Below, in pieces: positions 9,901 through 15,364 of a stretch of DNA of 15,364 nt (position 1 is its first letter; every line of letters begins with the position of its first letter). The notes below the pieces were generated by a model, which had not been told where the DNA came from, did not search any database, and saw nothing but the letters and a program-made list of their open reading frames with translations. Origin of the DNA: Brachionus koreanus (lineage: Eukaryota > Rotifera > Eurotatoria > Ploima > Brachionidae); assembly GCA_016987375.1 (NCBI GenBank), contig PJRA01000519.1:87960-103323 (forward strand). Direction: 5' to 3'. The position numbers and the translations under genes were made by a program.

Positions 9901-12900
9901 AGAAAATTTTTTATTTGGCATAAATGACAAAGAACTAGTTATTTCTAAAGATCTGTTTGCCAAATACTCAGAATTTTACTATTGGAAAGTTGAATGCATG
10001 ATTCAAGCCTTGTATGACATAGAAGGCGATTTCATCGATGTAAATTCAACAATGCTCTTATCTCTTATAAAGCCTCCTTTTAATGGTTCTTGTACCATAC
10101 AGCCTGAGTCCGGATATGCCTTAATTACTGACTTTTCGATTGAGTGCTTCGATTGGATCGACGCTGGTGGATATATATCAAACTATTTATTTTTTGGTAA
10201 TTAGATTTTATTTTTTTTATCTTCAGATTATCAGACTTTTGTTAAAATTGCAAAATAAGTCAGATGAAACACTAGTCAAATACAAAATTTATTCTATTTT
10301 GATAATAGTTCAAAAAATTTTTTAGACAAAAATTAACTGAAAATTTATCACTAATTTATTTAGCTAAAAAATAGGTTTTAAATTTAATATTTTGATTTTC
10401 TAAATTTTATTTCAAAAGCATATATTTCATTTTGATTTGTGTCAATAAGCTTAAATTGTATTTTTTCCTGATCAGCTGAGACCAAAACTACTGCACTTGA
10501 ACAATCTTTACACTTTTCATAAAGACTCTCATTTGTTTCCCAAAAAACTTCACTTTTTTAGAATCAGCTTTTTTTCTATTAAATGCTCGATTTGTTATTG
10601 GTGATCCAGTTCCAAAAACAAGATATTCTACAGTTTTATTCATATAATTGTCTGTGAAATGTTCCATTGAATGCTCATGTCCACAAAAATATCCGTCAAC
10701 ATTGTATCTATTCAAAATCGGTCTTAATTTCTTTTGCATACATTTTTTGGTTCCGCTTTCACCAATTGACCAAACATGATAATGACCTAATACCATAAAA
10801 TAATGTGCATTGGTTTGCGAAGACTCATTAAGCTTTTTGACTACTTTTTCCAGATAAATTTTTTTTCATTTTTATTCCCTTCATCGCAAATTTTTTGCGT
10901 ATCAACTAGTTCTGCTTTAATCAACAGTTTAGAATAAGAATAAATTTCCACATCATATAAAACGCTTGGCTAAATCCATCTTTTTGACTTAAAGCTATAA
11001 TCAATTTGAGCGTTTACCTTTCCTTTCTTTCCTTTTCCATAGTCATGATTTCCTTTTATTTTTAAGCTAAAAAAAATCATAATCAATATAATTATAGTAT
11101 TTTTTCCAAAGCATAAGAACCAAGGAGTATTAATTAAATTAGAATGATTGAAAACATCTTCAAATGTTTCTTAAAAGCGACTATCTTTGACACTCAACAC
11201 TCCGTCATCATATAAATTATTCCCTAGTGCAAATTTGCCATCAAATTAGATACAAGTTTCAATATGGGGGTATAAAACGGTTTGTTAGGTATTCCACCTT
11301 GATCTGCTATCATAAAAAAGCTAACTACTGAATCATTTATCTCTAATTTTACTGTTTCAATGGATAATAAATTAAATTAATAATTCGGATAAATTTATTT
11401 CACTTAACACTTTTGATTTTATTCATTTTTGTGTAAAATGCATCCTTTAATACTGTTCAGAGAGTCTTAAATTCAAAAGTTTATTTATTAAGACAAATGC
11501 TTGATCACGCTAATCTGATATTAATATGATTTGAAATTTGCTTTTTAAAAATAAATTTCAAAAATAATCATGTTAGTGTCATAACTAGAAAAAGATAACA
11601 AGGGAAGAATTTCATACTTTTGGCATTAAAAAATTGATGATCAATCATAATTTGACTTGGTAGTATTTTAAAATTTTCTATTTGCAAAATTAATATCTCT
11701 TAAAATTGTTTATAATCTAAGATCTTTTTTCGAATTTTGATCATTGGGTCCCACTTTAAACTCAAGTTTATTTAAACTGATACCAACTTTAAATTCAAGT
11801 TTAAATTACTTTGGTGAGAATTCACCTATCTTGATGATATTTATATTAAAATTTCAAAATAATTCTATGATTATATAAAGATTATAAGAATATTTTACAA
11901 TCTTCAGCCTGGATTTTGATACTAAATAATTTTTTTCTCGTTTTAAACTTCTAAAACATTTATTAATAAAATTATTAATTATATTTTTAAAAAAAACTGA
12001 GCCTAATGATAAATAATTGTAAACTCAAGTGATCTTTTAACAAAGAATTAAATTACAATTTAGGCTTTTTAGAATTTATTTTAAAAATTTGCAATTATTG
12101 TAATATATATTAAGAAATAATATTTTTAAAAATTAGTTATAAACTGTGAAGATGATTTAAACATCACTGTTAGATTATTTAATATTTAATCTTTAAAGTT
12201 ATTATTACTCATGTTAATACAAGAGTTTGAAATTTTTAAAATAAAAGGTCAAAAAAAATTTCTCAGGTTATTAAGTTTTAATTTTACAATTTAAATAAAT
12301 AATCATTAGGTTATTATAAACTTTTTGGTGTCAATAGAGCATTTAATGGGTTCAAATAAGAGTTATCCATGCTTTTTCTAATCAAAAATACTGTCAAAAA
12401 TTCAAAACTAGCGATAAAATTTGATTTCCCACTTAAAATTTAATAATCAAATTTGAAAAATGAAATTTGATCAAATATTTTACTTTGCCCATGTTTTTTA
12501 AATTATCCTATTCAAAAAACTGTATCTAAAACTTAACCTTCATCAAAATCAAATATTTGTTTTTTAATCATTTGTGTATCATTTTTTTCTCAGCTTTTTA
12601 TCTTGAATAGAAGTTAAATGTTTTAAAAAAAAAGACAATTTACTCGAATGATATATTTTCTTCTTTTTTTTAATTTTTAATTCAAAATTAATCCTAGAAT
12701 CGATTTTAATTTTGAAAATAAATAATTAACAAATGATTCTATGTACATAACTTTTTTAGTAGCTTCATCATTTTCAATAATTATTTATAAACACAAAATT
12801 GCACAAAATAAATAGAAAAAAATAAAATTCTTAAAGTATTTATAGTGATCAACTTTAGCTTTGTGGCAATTTCTTTTTATATTCAACCAAAGTTATTTTT

Positions 12901-14890
12901 TTATTGACCAATTCGTATTCAAAAACAACTATAAATTTTCTTTTGAATTGATTATTTTTCTTTAATTTTAAATTTGTACTAAGCAAAATGACCGTATTAT
13001 CTGAATTCTATAGAACAAACTTTACTTTTTATATACTAATAAATCTTAAAAATCCTAAAAATTTACCATTTTTGATCATAATTGGTGTAATTCAAGGTTT
13101 TCAAATTATATTTAGAATCATATTTCTTGGTCAATTCTCTAAAATTCAAATTGTGCGGTTAAGGTAAGGGTATTAAATCAAGAAAAATTTTCAATTAATT
13201 AAGAAAATTTTTTTTTCCATTTTAACCTCACAATTAAATATATTTTAATAAAATTAAATCATCCTTTCAAATTTCAACTATTAATTCATTTTTTTGTAAG
13301 CTGTTTTAAATTCCACCAATATCCCACTGGGAAGCAATGAAAATGGTACTTTGAAAGTCAAACTACCTGAGGGGTCAATAGAAAACCAATATTTCCTAAG
13401 AATAATTGTTGAAATCATCAACGATCTGGGTTCAACAGCACATTATGAAATCCCAAATCAAATAGAAGTCGTTCAAAAACCAGGATTTGTTTCTGAATTT
13501 AAAGATCAAATTTTAGATTCTTCCAAAAGTCAAAATATGATAGATTCCTATTTTGGTTCAGATCAAATAGAAACTTCAAAAAATTTGCTTTCATTAACTT
13601 TTATGATTTATTCACCAATGAATATTAGCATAAATGAAACTAATGACACTAACTCAATTTCCAATTCAACTTTGACTAATGACGCCAATAAACAAATAAA
13701 ATCTTTGTTTATTCAAGTCTCCAGTGGTTTGTCAGTGAGTGATTTAACAAGCATACAAACTACTTCTTTAGTGTTATCCAAACTAACAGAGAATAGTGAT
13801 GAGGTTTCTTTTGAAGCAGCGTCTGTGGCTATTGATAAAAATCAAGAAATGACTGAATCTCTCTCAATGTTTAAGGATAAAACAAGCTTTGGTAAATTGA
13901 AATCGGCATCAGACAAAATAATTGATTCAGCTGCTAGCTCTCTAATAGCTCTTAGTCAAAGCAATTCAAACGAAACAACAAACAAATCGATAGAAGGACT
14001 TAGCACTGTTTCAAATATGTTTAACAAATTGCTAAATGTTTCGTCAGAGCATCTTGGTTTAAATCAAGAATCAGAAGTTAAGACAAAAAATGTTAATTTA
14101 AAGTTTATCAAAAGTTCAACAAAAAGCGTTAACAAAAATATAAATCTAGAAAATGGACAATTTAAACTTCCTGATTTAAGTAAATGTCAAAATGAAATAT
14201 GTAATGACAACAGAATTTTGTTGCAGAGTTTTTCTGTTCCCAAACCAATTTTGGGTACAAACGGAGACCAGTTTAAACTATCAGATTCTAGTCTGGTTAG
14301 TCTAAGTTTATTTGATGAATCAAGTCAAGAAATAAAAATTAACAATTCAGACAGATTTTTTGAAATTAGAATAAAAAAAGATTCTAGTAAAATTTCACCA
14401 GAGTTTCAATATTTTCAGCCATCTGATCAAAAAAGTGGAATTGAAAATAAAATTTGGTTTAATTTTAATATCTCGAATTCATGGTCATCAATACATGTTC
14501 AAATAAAGCCTGAAACTCAATCAAATGCAATTGTGGCATTGTTGAAATTCAATACTAATCCGAGTTTTAAAGACAAGATATTTGATTTATATAGAATTTT
14601 TTGTCCTAATGATTCAATTGAATACAATGGTATTGGGTTTTATCAATTTTTTGTCAATATGTCAACAACTGCTCGGTATTTGAATAATAGCCAAGCCGGT
14701 ATTATGTTTAGACAATTAACTGATATAGAATTTAGTGATTATTGTTTGAAGAATATCATTGATAAATCTATTTTGCCAAAAAAACTCGATGACCAAAATC
14801 CAAATTTTAACATTAGTGCCTATTCATTTAGAGTTTTTACTGCTGGTTGTTACTTCATTGACAAAGAAACTGGTGAATGGTCAGCTAAAG
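335..14890 (+). CDS. Polycystin-1-like (PKD/REJ/GAIN-GPS) receptor, partial, 13 exons
   Basis: This is the extracellular part of a polycystin-1/PKD-REJ family protein, probably a large membrane receptor with autoproteolysis at a GPS site. Thirteen exons join in frame to about 1960 codons with no stop. In the joined numbering, residues 1-958 are four tandem modules, 959-1003 a degenerate linker, about 1004-1460 the REJ region, and 1460-1960 a GAIN-like region ending in the first half of a GPS. Many N-x-S/T sequons fit a secreted or luminal chain. Every internal splice uses GT-AG and the phases match at all joins. Eleven of the fourteen exon boundaries (counting the outer two) are phase 1, as in shuffled extracellular modules. 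The start codon, signal peptide, PLAT domain and transmembrane segments are outside the window. Family assignment comes from motif recall, not a search; PKD-REJ, PKD1L or a lineage-specific relative cannot be told apart here. Confidence 0.85.
999..1136 (+). CDS. Exon b: PKD-like first half of module 2
   Basis: This short exon of 46 codons lies 49 nt after exon a. Its acceptor is TTTTAAG at 998 and its donor is GTAAGT at 1137, both phase 1. It encodes TIDLFCMDNNRT and a second cysteine (NTINCLITAYSF), matching the two-cysteine opening of the homologous exon at 3519-3665. The DYGDC motif seen in modules 3 and 4 is not conserved here. It is too short to stand as a gene alone; support is the frame and phase continuity with exons on both sides and the similarity to the other linker exons. 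Confidence 0.75.
1137..2788 (+). other. Intron b-c, 1652 nt
   Basis: GTAAGT donor, TTTTTAAG acceptor. It is very AT-rich, with many A and T runs. The only structure I can support is the foldback repeat at 1954-2175. A 7-bp hairpin at 2648-2667 is minor. No open frame of note was seen on either strand. Confidence 0.7.
1954..2175. repeat. Foldback repeat: two ~70-nt inverted arms, ~83-nt loop
   Basis: The left arm 1954-2022 and the right arm about 2106-2175 are reverse complements with five or six differences in about 70 positions (shared cores include CAAAGTAAAATTTTTGATCA and ATTATTTTAAATGT). The match is too long and orderly for chance, even in AT-rich DNA. It could be a foldback or MITE-type element; no transposase and no clear target duplication are visible. 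It lies in intron 1137-2788. Confidence 0.7.
2789..2961 (+). CDS. Exon c: module 2 inserted domain, first part
   Basis: This exon of 57 codons follows a 1652-nt intron. The acceptor TTTTTAAG at 2788 is phase 1 and restores Ser. It encodes NYFGVYVPQ and then LTEFKFETTLIGFDIYS, almost the same as TEFKFDTILVGFEYYV in module 3. The donor GTAAAA at 2962 cuts at phase 0 just after LLYIY. Reading on past this donor meets a stop, while splicing to 3020 puts the cysteine pair in the place seen in modules 1, 3 and 4. That fixes the splice site well. Confidence 0.8.
3020..3467 (+). CDS. Exon d: module 2 inserted domain, second part, and PKD-like end
   Basis: The exon of 149 codons starts after a 58-nt intron with acceptor TTTTTTAAAG at 3019. 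It opens with MNTYDSCGDDNSC; the Met is just the first codon of the exon and not a start. It carries the module cysteine pair, the later segment VQKGQIIEIWANFP (compare IPQGWILSIYFNS in module 3 and IPKGAVLLLKYLT in module 4) and ends in the strand LNSNYSVTKSVNITN. The donor GTAATT at 3468 is phase 1. Four or more N-glycosylation sequons lie near the end. Confidence 0.85.
3519..3665 (+). CDS. Exon e: PKD-like first half of module 3
   Basis: This exon of 49 codons follows a 51-nt intron whose acceptor is GTCTAG at 3518, the only one of the thirteen acceptors here not ending in AAG. It encodes KIDFTCPNSNRTAKKT, a second Cys, and the segment SILVDYGDC, which resembles the W-D-F-G-D-G core of PKD domains with Tyr for Phe and Cys for the second Gly. 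The donor GTAATT at 3666 is phase 1. Joined to 5203 it gives Ala and then the module 3 inserted domain. Confidence 0.78.
4060..4320. other. Unexplained less AT-rich island in intron
   Basis: This block contains CG-rich words rare elsewhere in the introns (TTCGCGCGTAGC, GTATACG, GGGGTTGGGG) and an open minus-strand stretch of 65 codons that resembles no family I know. It looks like part of an inserted repeat rather than ordinary intron, but there is no second copy in the window to prove it. Confidence 0.35.
4419..4521 (+). mobile_element. tRNA-derived SINE-like element, copy 2
   Basis: A tRNA-like head has an A-box-like TAGCCGAGTGG at 4426-4436 and a B-box-like GGTTCAAAACC at 4470-4480 at the spacing of RNA polymerase III internal promoters. 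It is followed by a tail with TGGAAAAAATCTTCAAAAT. Head and tail align along about 100 nt with the antisense copy at the left edge of the window, roughly 80 percent by eye. A functional tRNA is unlikely because the anticodon stem does not pair well and the same flank follows both copies. Confidence 0.72.
4521..4745 (+). mobile_element. Non-LTR reverse transcriptase fragment with YADD box
   Basis: In one open frame the DNA encodes LDLNEYLLPGVELLKYADDI followed by LAYTVSNSFGDLPQ. This is the F/Y-ADD catalytic box of a LINE reverse transcriptase with the preceding (I-N)-DL stretch. A later SLSLTNEKSK resembles the L-x-LN-x-x-K-(S/T)-K thumb start, suggesting a small internal deletion or divergence between them. 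It ends at the stop at 4743. It is not the same element as the antisense one at 7140-8400, since the residues around the ADD differ. The fragment joins directly to the SINE copy upstream. Composition is less AT-rich than the surrounding intron. Confidence 0.7.
5203..5805 (+). CDS. Exon f: module 3 inserted domain plus PKD-like end
   Basis: This exon of about 201 codons has its acceptor at CTTAAAG, 5202. It starts ELYGGFGVKIPQV and holds the whole module 3 body without an intron: TEFKFDTILVGFEYYVSVLG, cysteines in SECGNGKLEDSC, the LPIPQGWILSIYFNS segment, and the PKD-like final strand FEGLYNITILNST. The donor is a full GTAAGT at 5806, phase 1. Modules 2 and 4 have a phase-0 intron inside the body near the cysteine pair that is absent here and in module 1. 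This is the cleanest single-exon copy of the repeated module. Confidence 0.88.
5806..6117 (+). other. Intron f-g, 312 nt
   Basis: GTAAGT donor, TTTTCTAAAG acceptor. AT-rich with T-runs. I see nothing else in it. Confidence 0.75.
6118..6428 (+). CDS. Exon g: module 4 PKD-like half plus inserted domain, first part
   Basis: This exon of 104 codons starts at 6118 (acceptor TTTTCTAAAG, phase 1). It encodes METICEINEKFTLEC, then SLLIDYGDC, and continues without an intron into YFEHFGPVVAALP and NNEFKFTANLIGFELFT. In module 3 an intron separates these two parts, so an intron was lost here or gained there. The donor GTAAAA at 6429 cuts at phase 0 after GTINLS. Unspliced, the frame only runs on into low-complexity Lys/Leu codons until a stop at 6483. 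Confidence 0.82.
6479..6920 (+). CDS. Exon h: module 4 inserted domain, second part, and PKD-like end
   Basis: After a 50-nt intron (acceptor AAAAAG at 6478, phase 0) the exon starts FVKLSTCGDKISC, restoring the cysteine pair at the same place as in module 2. It then carries a segment parallel to the other modules (GFNRILLEVPTLIPKGAVLL), and ends with a diverged PKD-like strand around AHYNFSVKLANSS. The donor GTAAAA at 6921 is phase 1. The acceptor is short of pyrimidines, so the exact start is less certain than the frame. Confidence 0.8.
6978..7112 (+). CDS. Exon i: degenerate PKD-like half before the REJ region
   Basis: This exon of 44 codons follows a 57-nt intron (acceptor TTTAAAG at 6977). 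It encodes NSSLDQFSYMEKKNFDIS and later DDVSDNCYL. It sits where another module head would be expected, but the DYGDC motif is absent and the chain goes into the REJ region instead of another inserted domain. The donor GTATGT at 7113 is phase 1 and joins to 8540 giving Ser. Support is frame continuity only, so it is less certain than its neighbours. Confidence 0.65.
7113..8539 (+). other. Intron i-j, 1427 nt, filled by antisense LINE remnant
   Basis: GTATGT donor, TTTTTTAAG acceptor. Almost the whole intron is the reverse transcriptase remnant. Only about 30 nt at the start and about 140 nt at the end are ordinary AT-rich intron. Confidence 0.75.
7140..8400 (-). mobile_element. Decayed non-LTR retrotransposon (jockey/CR1-type RT), 5' truncated
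   Basis: The minus strand holds the reverse transcriptase end of a LINE. Intact from 8370 to 7930: RAYVTPAYKKKG, NPENYRPISLL, HQHGFINAKS and AFLDFSKAFDCVSNKLL, the fingers and the first catalytic Asp block. Then, with stops and frameshifts, come NRDPQGSIHG and FIFINDLPEL (7820-7890), a broken ADD-box region near 7790, IRFNESECKVIYIGN (7680-7730), RQECGDLI (7460-7485), VNWYYDEVLMSSLNN (7385-7420) and the C-terminal VVNKWNPLP through FKNRLDNVGRN ending KAGLS plus stop (7185-7320). Endonuclease and ORF1 are missing. The Met at 8370 is not a true start. The polymerase is not functional. It lies in intron 7113-8539 opposite to the host gene. Target site duplications were not found by eye. Confidence 0.88.
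8540..9172 (+). CDS. Exon j: REJ region, N-terminal part
   Basis: This exon of about 211 codons starts after a 1427-nt intron (acceptor TTTTTTTAAG at 8539). It has the layout I recall for REJ modules: a run ending ISGIVAPQCSEAYSLAFKW (the C-x(n)-W pair), a segment LHDTLLYGIHKIQLEANL like the L-x-Y-G-x-Y strand, DAYVQIIPTGVEIFTLENN like the pLvA-I-xGG strand, then SFDIEPAKFSYDF and LEFVFFCF (S-x-DP-x(n)-F-x-W-x-C, with Trp replaced). Ending at the GTAATT donor at 9173 gives a phase-1 join to 9482. The frame stays open to 9232, but that tail does not resemble REJ and is probably intron. Confidence 0.8.
9173..9481 (+). other. Intron j-k, 309 nt
   Basis: GTAATT donor chosen by phase (a plus gt gives Ser) and by the end of REJ-like sequence; CTTAAG acceptor. 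It holds no recognisable element. Confidence 0.65.
9482..9659 (+). CDS. Exon k: REJ region, middle part
   Basis: This exon of 59 codons has acceptor CTTAAG at 9481 and encodes GYEIDPKQTILRILSGGLIY, then RSKRVYAIITLLKYYEFVFY and VRIQVVPAPRAPRLRL. The Y-x-I-x-T followed by V-x-VVP and a proline-rich end matches the usual REJ middle (a beta strand leading to a vVp-x-P-x-v-x-l segment). The donor GTATGA at 9660 is phase 2 and joins to 9727, making Asp. It is the only phase-2 junction in the gene. Confidence 0.77.
9727..10196 (+). CDS. Exon l: REJ region, C-terminal part
   Basis: This exon of about 156 codons follows a 67-nt intron (acceptor TTTTCAAG at 9726). It encodes LSIKTDCFDGCQGTIDMLYT, then SSSSWKNIDNI and KELVISKDLF, and the segment KPPFNGSCTIQPESGYALIT followed by FSIECFDWIDAGGYISNYLF. 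This cysteine and tryptophan pattern (C-x(3)-C, PP-x-GSC-x-x-P-x-xG-x-AL-x-T-x-F, C-x-W-x-D) is typical of the polycystin REJ end and is the strongest family evidence in the window. The donor GTAATT at 10197 is phase 1. The open frame begins upstream at the splice site; the GTG at 9752 is not a start. Confidence 0.87.
10384..11360 (-). pseudogene. Purple acid phosphatase (ACP5-like) pseudogene, antisense in intron
   Basis: The minus strand encodes, in pieces, a tartrate-resistant/purple acid phosphatase: a secreted or lysosomal binuclear metal phosphatase in functional relatives. In order I see IADQGG (motif I, usually GDxG), ALGNNLYDDG (motif II, usually GDxxY, Asp replaced by Asn), RFxETFEDVF, GNHDYGKG (motif III), VNAQIDYS and SKRW, GHYHVWSIGE (motif IV), CGHEHSMEHF (motif V) and a divergent end around SSAVVLVSADQEK. 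The reading is broken by a deletion or shift near 11235, TAA near 11174, TAG near 10973, a shift near 10855 and a shift in an A-run near 10563. The intact 102-codon stretch at 10488-10796 is only the least damaged piece. Nothing upstream looks like a promoter or first exon. The match is from motif memory; an inactive transcribed relic is possible. Confidence 0.85.
11053..11106 (-). other. Relic 54-nt intron inside the phosphatase pseudogene
   Basis: Between TPWFLCF and GNHDYG, two parts that are adjacent in this phosphatase family, 54 nt of AT-rich DNA intervene. The 3' end is AAG, as in the host gene introns, and it contains a T-run ending in TTAG. The phases match as G plus GA. The expected GT at the 5' end is GA, so the donor seems to have decayed. 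A kept intron argues against a processed (reverse-transcribed) copy. Confidence 0.6.
12431..12489. repeat. Solitary copy of the foldback arm
   Basis: This stretch contains TTTGAAAAATGAAATTTGATC and ATTTTACTTTGCCCAT, and aligns with the right arm at 2106-2175 in the same orientation (GAAAAATGAAACTTGATC, TTTTACTTTGCC). Only one arm is present; I see no inverted partner within a few hundred bases. It lies in the long intron 10197-13300. Confidence 0.55.
13301..14890 (+). CDS. Exon m: REJ end, GAIN-like region and first half of GPS
   Basis: The longest exon encodes about 530 codons. Its acceptor is TTTTTTTGTAAG at 13300, and the frame extends 50 nt upstream of the first TTG at 13351. The start, NENGTLKVKLPEGSIENQYF plus VEIINDLGST, resembles the LP-x-G and V-x-N-x-xGS strands that close the REJ. 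A Ser/Asn/Thr-rich stretch with many sequons follows, then a beta-rich region with FSYxF-like SAYSFRV. It ends AGCYFIDKETGEWSAKG, the Cys and Trp of a GPS motif. The donor GTATGT at 14891 (phase 1) splits the GPS, so the C-x-C-x-H-L-T half and the cleavage site lie downstream. The open frame to 14940 is intron read-through. Confidence 0.88.
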
Positions 14891-15364
14891 GTATGTTTTC
14901 CCAAACTAAATTACTTTTAAAATTGTTTGACATAAATTAATCGTTAAATAAAATATAATTTTGAACTTTGAATTCTTATAAAAATCATTCTTCAATAATT
15001 ATTTTTCAGATATGTCAAATTTTGTTCTATTAATATTTCAATTAATTTAAAAGTATTTTAACATGAGGATTGGATGAGAAAAGCTTAGAGTCTCAAATTA
15101 TACTTAGGAAAAAATTAAACTAAGATTATCAATTTAACAATAAATTTTTTAGAAACATAAAAAAGCTCTTTTAGAAGAAAGAAATTTTTTCAAACATTCA
15201 AATTCAAATAAAAATTAGTACACTTAGTGCACCTCGATGCGACTTTCTCAGGGACATTTGAACATTTTTTCAAGAAACATTTTCGTTTACATTTTTGGCA
15301 CTCTTTCTCGGGAAAAAGAATTCCCAAGCTCATCAAAAAAAGAACTGACACGGGTCTTTATTTT
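14891..15364 (+). other. Start of intron after exon m, to window end
   Basis: GTATGT donor. The remaining half of the GPS (a C-x-C-x-H-L-T-x-F pattern) is not found in any plus frame here, so the next exon is outside. The last 160 nt are less AT-rich and include the near-palindrome GTACACTTAGTGCAC (about 15217-15231), perhaps the edge of an inserted element. Confidence 0.6.

Larger units (their letters stand above)
10197..13300 (+). other. Intron l-m, 3104 nt
   Basis: GTAATT donor, TTTGTAAG acceptor. It contains the antisense phosphatase pseudogene (10384-11360). From 11361 to 13300 it is AT-rich, with an 18-nt direct repeat (11753-11770 and 11786-11803, one mismatch) and the solitary foldback arm. 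No further coding was seen on either strand. Confidence 0.7.

Noticed and set aside
10140..10325. Plus-strand 61-codon frame over the end of exon l
   Set aside because: It crosses the splice donor and is low-complexity; the REJ frame is better supported.
15010..15050. An exon after the TTTTTCAG at about 15009 carrying the rest of the GPS
   Set aside because: The acceptor looks good, but the frame quickly meets a stop and lacks the C-x-C and H-L-T residues.
1..15364. CRISPR array, bacterial operon or rRNA
   Set aside because: No regularly spaced direct repeats and no ribosomal RNA sequence; coding is spliced and families are animal.

Overview
The window is eukaryotic, most likely from a small-genome invertebrate. 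It is very AT-rich, the plus-strand coding is broken by spliceable introns (six of them 49-67 nt), and the products are animal families: a polycystin-1-like receptor, a purple acid phosphatase and jockey/CR1-type reverse transcriptase. I saw no bacterial operon structure. A rotifer or similar protostome would fit, but that is an inference from composition and intron size, not proof.

One large gene fills the plus strand. I could join 13 internal exons (335-949, 999-1136, 2789-2961, 3020-3467, 3519-3665, 5203-5805, 6118-6428, 6479-6920, 6978-7112, 8540-9172, 9482-9659, 9727-10196, 13301-14890) with GT-AG boundaries and matching phases into about 1960 uninterrupted codons. Both ends lie outside the window. 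In order the protein has: four tandem modules of about 250 residues, each a PKD-like half, an unusual cysteine-containing inserted domain, then a PKD-like closing strand; a degenerate linker; a receptor-for-egg-jelly (REJ) region; a long Ser/Asn-rich GAIN-like region; and the first half of a GPS proteolysis motif, cut by the last intron. This is the extracellular part of a polycystin-1/PKD-REJ type protein. The PLAT domain and transmembrane segments should lie downstream.

The introns hold other material. Two copies of one tRNA-derived SINE-like family lie at about 1-135 (minus) and 4419-4521 (plus); the second runs directly into a plus-strand reverse transcriptase fragment (about 4521-4745). 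An antisense, decayed non-LTR reverse transcriptase remnant fills 7140-8400. An antisense purple acid phosphatase pseudogene, still carrying an ancestral short intron, lies at 10384-11360. A foldback repeat lies at 1954-2175, with a solitary arm at about 12431-12489. The rest of the long introns is AT-rich DNA in which I see nothing codable.

The genes are not a pathway: one host gene carries intronic insertions. The most interesting items are the tandem inserted-domain module, the near-exclusive use of AAG at 3' splice sites, the nested phosphatase pseudogene and the SINE/RT chimera.
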